Positions 11,196 to 23,561 of a stretch of 64,000 nucleotides of DNA are shown here, one piece after another. Every line of letters begins with the position of its first letter. Positions within the stretch are counted from its first letter, which is position 1. The DNA comes from Pyrenopolyporus hunteri (lineage: Eukaryota > Ascomycota > Sordariomycetes > Xylariales > Hypoxylaceae). Below the pieces are notes generated by a model. That model searched no databases. It was not told where the DNA came from and worked only from the letters and a program-made list of their open reading frames with translations. The stretch spans positions 558,001 to 622,000 of the forward strand of contig CADCXC010000001.1 in NCBI GenBank assembly GCA_902806595.1. The letters run 5' to 3'. A program made the translations under genes and the position numbers.

Positions 11196-13780
11196 GAGAG
11201 GACTTGCCAATTGCAAATCGGGATATCTTTAGGTGGTGCCTAAGCTAGTTCAATTCTATCGGATATCATAAGATAACTAGACTCCGTCATGTACGAGAGT
11301 GACGTAGTATCCAATTGAGGCACTTTGCTACGCTCGCGTCGTTTCGCGGTCTTTCGCTCCTACCGTATCGTCGATCTCGTGTTAATGTGACGTAGAGCCC
11401 GCATCGGATTTCGGGCTGACCTTATATAGTCCTCAACCGTCTCGTCGCTCTTCCATATCTACTACGTATCCGTCTTATGAAATATCGAATCAAGGCTCGA
11501 CGAAGCCCTCTACCGCCTTGAGCTCGTGCCTCTCGTTTCACGGCTAGGATCCATTTACTGCTGTCTTAGTGAATTGTACTGCTAAGTAATCTTCGTCTCT
11601 AGGGACTACGACACCACGACCCGAGATTCCGGGCGATGCATGATAGAGGCACATAACTGCGCATCATGCCGGCAAAGAAGCCTGAAGGATTGCGCGTCCG
11701 CATGTAGGTGCGTCCATAAGCGCGGGAATAGACGCCGCAAGCAAAGGCGGTACTCGGCAATAACCCAGGTGCTTCTATACATTGCGTCATTCCGTCGGTA
11801 ATGATGGCTGTGCGATGCCGTATTTCGCCTTGACGTGCCACCTATAGATTGGGCTGATGAGTAAGGAGTGTGAGGCCCAAAATTTGTGTCCGATGCATGT
11901 TACGAGAAAAAAGGCATTTGAACGGGTTAATGAATTAGACCGGCGCGTTAACCCGGATGTTATGCGATTGCCTGCTAGTCAGCACGGAACCCCCGACCCG
12001 CCGACATGACCCACTTATTTACGCCGATGCCAAGCCGCGAGCTGAGATTCAAGGGGCGTTCAGCTGGGGGATATCTTTAAAAGAGGTTAGCTCCTCCGAG
12101 TGATGCGAGTCTGGATCGCTTGACGGGGGAGACGTGTATCGTTCGAGGGCGATATAGATTACTTACCTGCCTAGGTATGCAGATATACGTAATATACGTA
12201 TTGGTAAGTTGATCTCGCCGTATTGCAACTATAGGGGCTATCTCGGGTCATATCAATAGTTACGCTACCCCGTAATTCAAAGGGACGAATTATAGAGTAT
12301 GTATTTGAGTGCTGCGCTAGGTAGTTGAACGATAGCAGGTTAAGACAGAACGACCCCGGCTCTATTTTTAAGTCAGCGTGCTCTTATGCCACTTTAAACC
12401 CAAACCAGTTACCTGCCTCGGCACGTACAACAAACTAAACCACATTCGATCCGATTTTACTAAATAAACATATCTACGAATGCTTAGTCTTCTAGAGCAT
12501 GAAACCCCTTTCTGAGCCCCAAGTCTAATCTAAATAAGCCCTTACCGTCTCGAGCGGCTTATGTATTAAAAGGAAATTCAAGACCAAGATTCCTACCTAC
12601 GTTAAGAATTGGTACAGGATTGATACATTTACATCTAGGGTACTACACAAAGGTACCGACCGTTTAAGTTAGGTAGTATACTACCAGTGGTATGCATGTC
12701 TTGGCATTCTGCGGAATGATGCCACCAGTCAAAACTGACGCATTCGCTCGATTACGTACACACTAGAGACCGGCACCGATGTTTATTTTTAAGGTTAGCT
12801 CCACCGCCGATTTAAAGTACCTAGGTACCTAGGTAGGTATACACGCGGTACCAGGAGACTATCCCGTTTGTTAGCGTCCAAACCTCGAACAGCGTTTTGA
12901 GGCTCCCCATAAAAAAACTTGTTCAACTTACGGAATACCGAGGCTCACTCTCTCACTCGTCTCCATTCGATTATTCGATTATTTTGCAATATGTCATTCG
13001 GAAAATCGAATCCGTTTCAACTTGCCACATACAGAGCTCTGGGAGATTCCTACAGGCTACCTAATGCCTCCCAACGGCTCTCAACATCACATAGTTGACG
13101 GTCCGTGTTTTCTCAGCAGCAAAGTGGGCACAGCATGGAGTCTCACGGCTTGCTGGGTAAACCCTTGGTTATATCCAGGTTTAGTAAGGACACGCGCAAT
13201 ACGTACAAGGGTGGCCAGGGGTTCGGTATGCGCTATCTATGGCTAAGCACTGGCCCTTTACGGCCGGCCCTATGAAGTCGAGGCGAAGACCGGGAACCAT
13301 GAACTGCGACATTTCCGGCCTTGTCACGGTCCAAGTGGACCGGTCAAGAAGCACAAACCTCGGTTCCCCATCATCCCTCTGCTTCTTAGAAGGAAAGGAA
13401 AGGAAAGGAAAAAAAAAAAAAAAAAAAGACAAAGAAAATCTCGTCGAGTTGCACATACTACACTCTATATTGTATACAAGTCATTCTAGCATCGGTATCA
13501 TAGTTACGGGAGTCTCCGGTCTTAGTAGTTGTACGATATCCACGGCAAGCTGTTAACCCGATCGACTTTCCTTGTTCCGCTTCTTGACCATCGTCACCTA
13601 AACCGGCCTGCCCAATTCGTATTCGACCAGTACCGACTAAACGGGAACCGGACTTTTGCCAAATCCAACGGGGTGGCTGAGCTTACATACCTATACAAAC
13701 ATCCTCTGTCTATCTTTCATTCATAGGTATATAAGGTCTCTGGGATTTCCGTCTCAGAGACAAGGCCTTCTTAGTAAAAC
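11196..13780. other. Long gene-poor spacer upstream of CYP505
   Basis: No supported gene in 2.6 kb. It contains an inverted pair CGGGTTAA/TTAACCCG near 11923-11953, a CCTAGGTACCTAGG-type repeat near 12815-12840, and a GAAAGGAAAGGAAAGG plus A-run microsatellite near 13391-13427. The TATA box of CYP505 is at the right end. Confidence 0.5.
13728..13735 (+). promoter_or_regulatory. TATA box of the CYP505 gene
   Basis: TATATAAG lies 46 bp upstream of the CYP505 start codon, a close but workable spacing for a short leader. Confidence 0.5.
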
Positions 13781-16700
13781 ATGCCCATCGAGTGGCCTGC
13801 CATCCTAACTACACGCACTGCCCCCCCAAGCGAGACAATGTCAGATATAACACCTATCCCAGAACCGCCGAGTCTACCTTTTCTAGGCCACGTTACTGAA
13901 ATCGAGCGAGAGCTTCCCCTACGCTCATTCACCACACTTGCTGATAAGTATGGTTAGTATTATTCAAGAAATAACAAATTTCAAGGGGGAGGTAAGCCGC
14001 TAATATCACCCTTATAGGCGAGATATACCGACTCCGTCTCCCCGGACGGACGTTGGTTGTTGCTTCGAGTCACCGTATCGTGAACGAGCTCTGCGATGAA
14101 AGCAGGTTTATCAAGATCCCGAGAGCCGCTCTCAACGAAATTCGAAATGGTGTCCATGATGGTTTATTCACGGTGAGTGAGCCCGGCGTGACACTCGACG
14201 ATGTGAGACTCTAATCAAGACCATAGGCCCGACCAGATGAGCCTAACTGGGGTATTGCTCATAGAGGTCCGTCTATCGGAACTGTTCGTATGATGTTTCG
14301 AGTTGCTCACGTTCGATAGTTCTGATGCCCGCGTTTGGCCCCATATCGATCCGGGGCATGTTCGACGAGATGCACGAGATCGCATCTCAGCTTTGCATGA
14401 AATGGGCTCGATACGGGCCCGGGTACTCGATCGACGTCTCGGATGATTTCACTCGCCTCGCGCTCGACACACTTGCTCTGTGCTCTATGGGTTACCGCTT
14501 CAATAGCTATTACAGATCGGATCTACACCCGTTCATCGCTGCCATGGGCGACTTTCTTACCGAATCGGGCAACAGGCCGAACAGGACGATGCCCGCCTGG
14601 TTCTACCGAAACGAAGACGCCAAGTATTGGAAAGATATCGAAACGCTACGAAGGACGTCCGACGAAGTGCTCCAAGAGCGCAAGCGTAACCCGTCTAGCC
14701 GGAAGGATCTCCTCAGCGCCATGCTTAGTGGCGTGGATCCGAAGACGGGACGGCACATGAGTGACTCGAGCATCACCGACAACCTCATCACCTTTCTCAT
14801 AGCAGGGCACGAAACCACATCCGGACTACTTTCGTTCGCCTTCTTTGAACTACTCAAGCACCCCGAAGCGTACCGAAAAGCCCAGCAAGAGGTCGATACC
14901 GTCATCGGGAAGGGCCCCATCACTGTTGACCACATGTCTAAGCTCCCATATATTGCAGCCGTAAGTTAACGACCCTTAACACAATTGTTGAGCTTGGAGT
15001 TTCCATACTTCGCGGAACACGCGAGTTTATCGCGTGCGTACAGAGGAGATCTAACTCACACGCCTTCAGGTAATGCGCGAGACCTTGAGATTGTGTTCGC
15101 CCATTCCACAATTCGGTGTTACGGCCAAGGAGGACACTCTCCTCGCGGGCAAGTATCCGGTGGAACAAGGCGAGATGGTGGCTCTACTTCTTAAAAAGAT
15201 GCACGTGGACCCGGCAGTCTACGGCGACGACGCGGAGGAATTCAAGCCGGAGCGTATGCTGGATGAGCCATTCAATAAACTCCCGAAGAACGCGTGGAAG
15301 CCGTTTGGTAACGGACTCCGAGCGGTATGTATATCCAATCTAACTTGCGTCCATTTATTTCACCACTCTACTTGTTAACGATGGATTAATCTCGTTTTGG
15401 GGATCGATGAGCTGCTCGCCGAGCCTTCTTTAAGGCCCAAAGCCTAACTTGGAGTGACCCAACAATTCACGTAACTAACTTAATATCTCATAGTGTATCG
15501 GCCGCCCGTTCGCTTGGCAGGAGGCGACGTTAGCTATAGCCATGCTTCTACAGAACTTCAACTTCGTCTTAGACGACCCGTCTTACAGCCTAGCTTTGAA
15601 GCAAACGTTGACTATCAAGCCGAAGGGTTTCCGCATGAGAGCAACCCTCCGCGACGGGATGACGCCTACTCAACTTGAACATCGTTTGGCTGGCACGCCA
15701 GAGTCACCGGTCGATGCCCTCAACGGGCTCTCCCTAAACGGCTCTTCGACGCCTTCGACTGACGGTACTGGAAGACCTATCACGGTCCTATACGGGAGTA
15801 ACAGCGGTACCTGCGAATCTCTCGCCCAGAGGGTAGCTAGCGACGCGTCGCGTCGCGGGTTTAGCGTTTCTAAGATTGACATATTAGATACAGCGAACGG
15901 AAATTTGCCTAGGGGGCAACCAGTTATTATAGTCACAGCTTCATATGAGGGCCAGCCCCCTGACAATGCGGCTCATTTCGTCTCGTGGGTGGAGAGCATT
16001 AAGGACAAATCTCAACTCGAAGGCGTGCATTACGTCGTCTTCGGTGTCGGCCACCACGATTGGGCCCAGACTTTCCATAGGATACCGAAGCTAGTGGATA
16101 GCAAGCTCGAAGGGGCCGGAGCCACTCGAGTAGCTGACATGGGCCTCACCGACGTAGGAAACGGCGACGCCTTCGCCGACTTCGAGACGTGGGAAGACGA
16201 TGTGCTATGGCCGGCACTCAGTAAGCAGTACGGCGAACCCAAGGCCGGAGCGGAGCCGTCGCAAGATTCTGGCTTGAAGGTGTCGGTGACGAGCCCGCGT
16301 ACATCTACTCTGCGACAAGATGTAATGGAAGGTCTAGTGGTTGAGAGTCGCACTTTGACAGCCGAAGGTGAACCGCTTAAGAAACACGTTGAAATCGCCC
16401 TTCCGAGCGATGAGACATACCGAGCCGGCGACTACCTCGCCGTCTTGCCTATTAACCCCAAGCAGATCGTCGAGCGGGCCATGCGCAGGTTCCACCTCCC
16501 GTGGGATGCGCATATCACCATTGACGGCGATGGGATGACTTCCCTTCCGACAAACGCATCGCTACCTGCGAATAGCATCCTTGGCGCTTACGTCGAGCTG
16601 TCTCAGCCGGCAACAAAGAGGGTAAGCTATTCGGTGCGAATTGTTTATAACGACGAGTGACTAACGGACCACCCCACCCCAGAACATAAGCACGTTGGCC

Positions 16701-17614
16701 GAAGCCGCCAAAGATCCTAAGGAAAAGGAAGCCTTACAGCAGCTCGCAAACGAAAGCTTCGAAGACGTGTTCAACAAGCGAATCTCAGTGCTAGATCTGC
16801 TAGAGAAGTATACGTCTATCGACCTACCACTGGGAGCCTTCCTTGCGATGCTTCCGCCGATGCGCGTGCGGCAATAGTACGTTGATCCGAGCCTATCATA
16901 GCATAATAATTATTGAGACAGAACTAACGTAGCCATAGCTCCATCTCCTCGTCACCGCTATGGAATCCGTCCCACGTTACCTTAACCTTCTCAGTGCTCG
17001 AAGCGCCGTCCAAGTCCGGCCAGGGCGTTCACGTCGGGGTGGCCTCTTCGTACTTAGCCTCTCTCGCCCCGGGAGATAAGCTGCACATAGCCGTACGCCC
17101 ATCTCACGCAGCCTTCCACCTGCCCCAGGACGTCGAGAACACGCCCGTCATCTGCGTGGCGGCGGGCACGGGCCTGGCTCCTTTCCGCGGCTTCATCCAA
17201 GAGCGCGCGGCTATGATCGCCGCTGGCCGTACGCTGGCGCCCGCCCTACTATTTATCGGTTGCCGCGAGCCGGGACGCGACGATATATACGCCGAGGAGC
17301 TCGCCGAATGGGAGCGCGAGGGCGCCGTCACAGTACGGAGGGCGTACAGCCGAAAGCCCGAGGCCGCTGGCGGCCACCGGTACGTGCAGGACGCGTTGCT
17401 GGCGTCCGAAGAAGAAGTGATCAAGCTCTGGAGCGAAGGTGCCAAACTCTATATCTGCGGTTCGCGGGCCGTCGGCGACGGCGTCAAGGAGGCCATCGTC
17501 GAGCTGATCAAGAGCTCGCAAAAGACCGAGGGCAAAGACGTGACGGACGAACAGGCCGCGAAGTGGTGGGAAAGCCTACGGAATACGCGGTACGCTACGG
17601 ACGTTTTCGACTAA
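13781..17614 (+). CDS. CYP505: CYP505 self-sufficient P450:NADPH-P450 reductase (fatty-acid hydroxylase type)
   Basis: Eight exons: 13781-13952, 14018-14172, 14227-14266, 14320-14960, 15070-15324, 15494-16621, 16683-16876, 16939-17614. Together they give 1086 aa, close to Fusarium P450foxy. The fused enzyme takes electrons from NADPH via FAD and FMN to its own heme and hydroxylates fatty acids near the omega end. Heme domain: AGHETT (284-289), ETLR (340-343), FGNGLRAC with Cys422 as heme ligand; Cys422 is the first codon of exon 6. The linker runs to about residue 515. The FMN domain starts at YGSNSGT (521-527), with ASYEGQPP and GHHDW following. The FAD/NADPH half shows YRAGDYLAVLP, RQYSISSSP across intron 7, VAAGTGLAPFRGF, and the C-terminal YATDVFD. 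No membrane anchor is visible, so it is likely cytosolic. All motifs are intact. Confidence 0.95.
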
Positions 17615-18558
17615 GCTCTCTCGCCTGACCTACCACCTCTTCGTATATATTGTGTTTACAGAATTAGAGGGAAGTTGCTGTGATTTGAGCATATTACATA
17701 CCACATACCTCCTAACATAGGTACCTAAGTACCTAGCTAGCCTTGTAAGTTTTGCATAGACCTAATAGTCTGGGATTAAAAGGGGGCGTTGGGTACTAGA
17801 TGCGTTATCCCCTACTCTGAATAGTTACATAGCTTAGTTATAGATTGATAATGAACCTACTTAGTTATTGCCAACGTCAACGATATTCAGGGGGCTCTAT
17901 ATTTAACTAATTGGAGTGTACTCATTGCACCCAGAAGAGGGCAAGGTGTGTTTATGATCGTGGCAATATTCTACTTTGTGCGTCGTATGTCACCAGGTAT
18001 ATCTCTATGCCGATACGAAATAAGAAGATGCCTAATCCGTGACTTTCCCCTAGGTACGGGAGCGGCCACCAATCAGAACCCATCGTATAGTTGTTCAAGG
18101 ACACCTGCCATTTTCGACAAGCTCGATGGGATAGCTTGGCACTAAATGTATCCGCGGCCTTGGTGTCCTATTCGGAGGACAGGCAGGCGAGATAGGCCGA
18201 TGGACAGTCGGCGGGGGAACCCAAATCGAGAAGTTGTACGAAGCGTATGATGACGCAGCCTTCGTCGGCATCTATCGCCACTTTTCCGGCGTGTTAAATA
18301 CCAGGCGGAGGTGCGTGGTTCATTTTTGGTGGTTCTGCAACGGCCTTGACTCTTAATTTCCTACCTGTCTATTACGCTTAGCTACACTCAGCAGGGCATC
18401 TTTCTGGCTTCCTTTCTACCCAGATTATCACGAACCGCAAGTTTCCTACCTTCTACGTAGGGCAAAGGCAAAACAGAGCGGAACGGAACGGAATAGAACA
18501 AAACGTAGCTCCGGTCGCATCAGCAAAGTCAACACGACCAAAAAAGAAGCAACTTTCT
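17615..18558. other. Intergenic spacer
   Basis: 3' region of CYP505 and promoter of the next gene. It has a GGTACCTAAGTACCTAG cluster around 17721-17740. No supported gene. Confidence 0.55.
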
Positions 18559-19182
18559 ATGGGTAGTAAGCCGTTCATCCAAACCCGAGGGATCGTCGTG
18601 CTGCTTCTCTTCGCGGCGCTGTTCCTCGTGTTCCGACGCTCCGACTACTACCCCAGCCGGCTATCCGACCTAGTCGCCGCGAAGACGATGCCCGAGGCGC
18701 CGCGCGACGTCATCTCGAAGCTCGGGGTGTCGGTGCGCCAGGTCAGCAGCGCGCTCACGCCGCCGCGGCTCGCCGTCGCCGTGACCAACGGCAACGCGCA
18801 GCCCGTGACCATCCTGACCTGGAACTCGCCGCTGGACCCGCTGGCGCTGCAGCTGGGGCTCGTGTCGTTCACGCCGGAGGGAGCGGCGGGCCCGGTCCAG
18901 ATCCCGACGGTCCAGGTCAGGCGCAAGATGCCGCCGGAGCGGGACGCGCTCGTCACGATCGCGCCGGGCCAGACTAAGGAGCAGGTGCTGGAGCTCAGGG
19001 CCCCTGTCGTGCCGCTGGACAGGCTACGTGGCAGGGTCAGGGTCGCCTGCCGAGGCGAGTGGGTGAGTGTCTGGCTGTCAGAGGCCGACGCCGTGCCCCA
19101 GGCTTCCCTGGAGCAAGCTGGCGCCAGTGAGGACGCGTTCAGGGGCAGCTTCCAGAGCGAGGCAGTCGAGATGGAGATATAA
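18559..19182 (+). CDS. Small signal-anchored fungal protein of unknown function
   Basis: Single-exon frame of 207 aa with high GC and strong coding bias. Residues 11-26 form one hydrophobic helix (GIVVLLLFAALFLVF) next to arginines, so it is a signal peptide or, more likely, a signal anchor. The rest looks like one beta-rich domain. The phrase AVAVTNGNAQPVTILTWNSPLDP followed by LGLVSF and a later VTIAPGQT recalls a conserved, uncharacterised family of secreted fungal proteins built like an immunoglobulin-type fold. No catalytic motif is visible. The ATG is the first in frame and directly precedes the hydrophobic segment. Function is unknown. Confidence 0.65.
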   Translation: MGSKPFIQTRGIVVLLLFAALFLVFRRSDYYPSRLSDLVAAKTMPEAPRDVISKLGVSVRQVSSALTPPRLAVAVTNGNAQPVTILTWNSPLDPLALQLGLVSFTPEGAAGPVQIPTVQVRRKMPPERDALVTIAPGQTKEQVLELRAPVVPLDRLRGRVRVACRGEWVSVWLSEADAVPQASLEQAGASEDAFRGSFQSEAVEMEI

Positions 19183-20896
19183 GAGACAGATTGGACCCTT
19201 ACTTGGAGAAGGGATAGCGGATATGTATCGGCACCCAACTCTTCGCCCGGGACGGGCACGCAACAGTTGTCGACCTTTCAATGACTTCATCGCGACAGGG
19301 TTAGGTCGGGTTGGGACGTTTTGTGAAAAAGAAGAACACGAAGCTATCTAATATCGACCAGGCTTTTTGGGGTTATTTTTGATTGATTTTTCTTGACTTT
19401 TACATGTTGGATGACAATACGTGTTCAAGACGAAGACTTGGATGAATGGAAGATGTCTACGATACAGTATGCTGGCAAGGAGATGGGAGGAGACGGGCAG
19501 ACATGAGATTTATCTAGGCTGTACACAATCCAGTGTATTGTACGATATCAAGATGAGGCATCAATCTCGAGGGGTTGGTAGATGTAAGTAAGATGGATGT
19601 AGATGGGTACATGACTATGAAATTGGGTATGAAATCGAGCCTGACGTAGTTGTCATTTTACACGTTACGCTTCGTGCGTGGTATCTTGCATGTAGGTATC
19701 TACGTATATTCCTGTACCACGTACCGGGCTTATCTTATGTACCTCATACCTAGTATCTAGATACATAGTAAATAGGTGGTACCTAGGTACCTATGTAATA
19801 GATAGGTACCCGGTCTAACCTTCTAAAACAACGATTTCTGCCCACATCTATGATGCTATTCCCAATCAGGGCTAGCACCGCAGCGACGATATTTGATGGA
19901 GACCGTGCGGTTTAAGCCTAAGGATCCACGCTAACGGGCTGACGGGGCCGAGCTGGCAATCATTACCCCACCACGTTCACCCCACCATGAGATAACTCAT
20001 CCGCCGCGGGGCTCCCCCTAAAGGTCGCTATCGGCCTATCGCACATAGCCTCTATTCCCGGCTGCCACTCCGGGCTGTAATAGGGCATCCAGGTACCTAA
20101 CCTAGTTTTTCAGCCTCATCTACTCTGGCCTGTGATGGTTGGACGTGTACACAAATGCGTACCTGTAATGCGAGTTAGTTGCATAGGTAGGTAGGTACCT
20201 ATGACATAGCGTTACGAATGCTGTTCCGTACGCCGACGTCGACATGTTAGGTACATAAGGTCCTAAAGTACATGTATGTACCCAAGCGCCACGGCTTGCA
20301 GCACAGTACCTGTTCGTACCTAACTCAACCTCCTTCCATCTTGTCCTCCTTTCTGACCCCTTCCTGCCTTGAGCCTGGACCCGAACTTTGCCAGACTCCG
20401 CCAACTTTCTTCACTTCACCCTCTTTTGCATTCTTTTAACCCTCTCAACCTTTTCGATTTCTTTTTTATCTTTTCTTCCTCTACCTCTTCCCGTCGCCGA
20501 TCACCTTCACCCATCTTTTGCCTACTCACATCACGCCCGCTTCCTTCCCTGGCGCGCAACACTCCGTAAATTTTGCCCATCATCCTTTCGGGCATTACGC
20601 CATGGGCCCTTGATTCGTTCTTCACGTCGTCGACAATATCGTTCGTTGGCCTGGACCCCGACCCCGTCTGGATTTATTCTCCCACAAGAAAGTTGGCTTT
20701 CACTCCTTCGATACCTAATCAAAGTAGGCTCTGCCTAAAGTTACAGATGGTCTCGTGAAGTCGACGTCATAACCGCCATTTTCAGGACGCGGATTTTTTT
20801 TCTTGTTACCATCGCTCTCGTCGGGTATCTGATAAAGTAGCCTATCTCCGCGTCAATCTGAACTTCTAATTCTTCGACAATTCAATATTCCTCAAG
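19183..20896. other. Intergenic spacer with GGTACC repeats and a pyrimidine-rich leader
   Basis: No supported gene in 1.7 kb. GGTACCTAGGTACC-type repeats occur at 19695-19812 and 20090-20265. The last 560 bp include a long pyrimidine-rich zone (separate entry). Confidence 0.5.
20325..20560 (+). promoter_or_regulatory. CT-rich promoter/leader of the 2EXR gene
   Basis: About 235 bp dominated by CT, CTT and CCTT words on the coding strand, 340-570 bp upstream of the 2EXR start codon. Such pyrimidine-rich zones commonly precede transcription starts of well-expressed filamentous-fungal genes. The role here is inferred from position and composition only. Confidence 0.4.
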
Positions 20897-22146
20897 ATGC
20901 CGTCTAAACCTCTCCGTCTATCCAAGCCGACGGATACCGAGCGGTTTACCTGCTTCTCCGGATTCCCTTACGATATCCGCCTTCAGATCTGGGAGGATAT
21001 CATCTACACACCCGGCATTCATTTCCTTAAGTTCGAGAATAACGAGGACGTCTTTTCAACCAACGCTGCTCAGTACGATTCGGATAACGACGATAACAAC
21101 AATATTATGGGCCAGAAGTCGAAGTTCACAAGCACCCTCAAGCCTGTCTTTCCCTTTCCGAGGGCCGACAAATCCTACTATCTCACCATGAATAAGACGT
21201 TTACCCAGCTCTCGTTAACCTGTAACGAGGCCAAGAAGCTGGTCGAGCACTTAATCGCGCGTCCGGGAAACTTGACTCTTGATAGCGGGCGTCTTGTCCT
21301 ATTGGAGAGATCGTCTGACATCGTATGCTTCGACTATCCGGGCGTCACATGGTCTCGCTCCCTGGGATTCTGGGCCGATCATCTGGATCTAGAGCAGCTG
21401 TCCAAGATTCGCCGTGTGGCCGTTCGCTACAGCACGAAGTGGGATGACGAGTGCCGTATCTGCCGAACGTGCGGCATCATTCACAACGTTCACCGCGATC
21501 ACGATAGCACCCGTCCTCGACACGCCTACGAATTTGCGGCCTTATTCAAGAATCTCGAGACATTCTACTTCATGGACTGTCTAGCCGTCCGCAAACAGCG
21601 CGACAAGTCTAAGCCGACCTCGTGCATTTTTGCTAAGCGAGGTAACTACCTTACCTACATTAGAACCCCTCCACTCACTCTTGTACGTAGCTAACAATGG
21701 CGCCAGTATACGGAGATAAAGGCGAGCGCTTCGCCAGCGGGGAGGGAGGACGCACATACTACGAGGTTGATCCCCAGCAGTGCAAGATCAACACTCACGT
21801 CTTCCGCACCTTGGCGTGGGTTCGCGAGAATTACCTTACCTACTGCAAGAAACACTCAAAGGGGGCCGTGGATCCGGAGAAGGTCAAGTTCAAGGTCTTG
21901 ACTTGCGAATGGGACAGGGAAGCCCTAATCCGCATCAAGCACGTCGAGTCAAGCCCGCCAAAGCCCAACTCCAAGCGCCAGAAAACGCGAAGTTCCAGCA
22001 TTACCGATGATTTTAAGAAGTTGAGCCTTGACAGCCCCCCGAATCGGGATCGCAAACTCTATGGCGGCCTTCCTGTGGTGTTCGGCGACGGCGGCAAGTC
22101 GAAGTTTGAATTCACTCTCGATATGCCCTTTCCGACGCGTATGTAG
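20897..22146 (+). CDS. 2EXR domain protein
   Basis: Two exons, 20897-21641 and 21707-22146, around a 65-bp intron (GTAACT donor, GCTAAC branch, CCAG acceptor) give 394 aa. Near the N-terminus, RFTCFSGFPYDIRLQIWED is the FPxDIRxxIW signature of the 2EXR family, a large uncharacterised fungal family. Downstream features are an Asp/Asn-rich loop (about 60-75), RRVAVRYSTKWDDECRICRTCGIIH with a CxxCxxC cluster, and a NLETFYFMD strand typical of the family's second half. The C-terminal third is a basic linker (PKPNSKRQKTRSSS) and an FEFTLDMPFP end. The intron is needed: exon 1 alone would end in a non-family tail. Function is unknown; no enzyme motif is visible. Confidence 0.78.
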
Positions 22147-23561
22147 CAGTATTTCAAGCTACCCCACCCACCGACGACTACCAGGTGGCATAGGTATTAT
22201 TGGCGGGGCGGCGTAACGGATCGATCCTAAAGAGTTCACCTTTCTCATTCGGTTCTATTGATTTCAAGTCTTGATACCCAACTCGTTACAGGCGTTATTG
22301 GTCAAGGGCGGGTCGCGGGGAAAGACGACAGTTCTCTTTTTGACGAAAAGCGGTTTACGGGTAACGCACGACACTCAGTCGGGGACATTGCTCCCGCTAG
22401 GTTCCCATAGCACGTGGACTCTTGCGTCGTGGTGGCGAAGTTTCCAGTGCTTCCTTTAGTGTACTATAGTCGCTCGAACCTTTTAATAACCCCTACATCC
22501 GACGAAATTGTCATAACAGTGCAAGAGATGTTAAATGCCCGTTGCCTATGCCTTGTGGTATTTTTTCCCCGCTGTACTGTTACTTGAGACTGTCTGCTGT
22601 ATTATTATCTTTTCCTCCGTTTTTAATCCCATGACATGACTCAAATTTTGCGGCTTTTGAATCCGGGATAAACCAACACAGTAGATCGGAGCGCCTATAG
22701 GTGGTCAGGAAGTGTGGTTGGTCTATCCGACACGTAACCGCCCTTTGTGATATTACATATCACATCCTCTCAAGGGGGGTGTTGGTGTATGTCTCACGAG
22801 TTAGTCGCATAGTGTTTCAGTAAGTATTTTGCTCATAACATCTTCCTGCATGAGTGCCCCGAAGAATACGACGTCCCAATCAGATCTTGGGGTATTCTCG
22901 AGTTATCTAGTGATATATTCTACCTAAGTACCAATATTTCCTTATAATCCCCGAAGTATCTCGGCTTCTTCGTTCCGCACAGATTTACGTCCCACCCTAA
23001 CCCCCCCAAATCTAGGGGTAGTTATTCTCCTTTTCTAGGCGGTGGGTTGTAGATAGGTCGGGGGAGTAGGGTCCTACGATGTGGCGGTCTGCGTCGTGAT
23101 ATATAGACTGTTAGAACTAGAATGTGTGTTGGTAGTGGATATTCATTGCCTTTGTGGGTTTTATTCGGAGCGAAAGGGAGCCGCTCGAGGACCATGGCCA
23201 CCACGGCCATAGTAACAAGAATTTTACGCCCTTCGGGTTACACAGGTCTTCGGGGATTTCTTTGGTCAAGTCAGTACTACTGTTTGGACGGTTATGGGAC
23301 AGGTGCGGTGGTGGTAAGGCCTTTATGTAGAAGAGCTAGACGTACACTAAGGTCTACCGGAGAGTGTTATAGGAGTATCTTAACATGGAATCCAAGCAAC
23401 CACGGGTATCCGAGAAGTTTCGCATATCCGTTGCAGATAGGGTTATTGACTTTGTCTTATATCATGATAGACGGTCAGATTTCATTGCCGGGATATGCCT
23501 CGAGCTTAATACTTCGTAGTTTCGGAATGTTGACGATATATCTGGAAGACTGATGCGACCC
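22147..23561. other. Convergent intergenic spacer
   Basis: 3' regions of the 2EXR gene (+) and the Zn2Cys6 gene (-). Open frames at 22271-22459 and 23122-23553 have no recognisable features. Nothing else seen. Confidence 0.55.
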
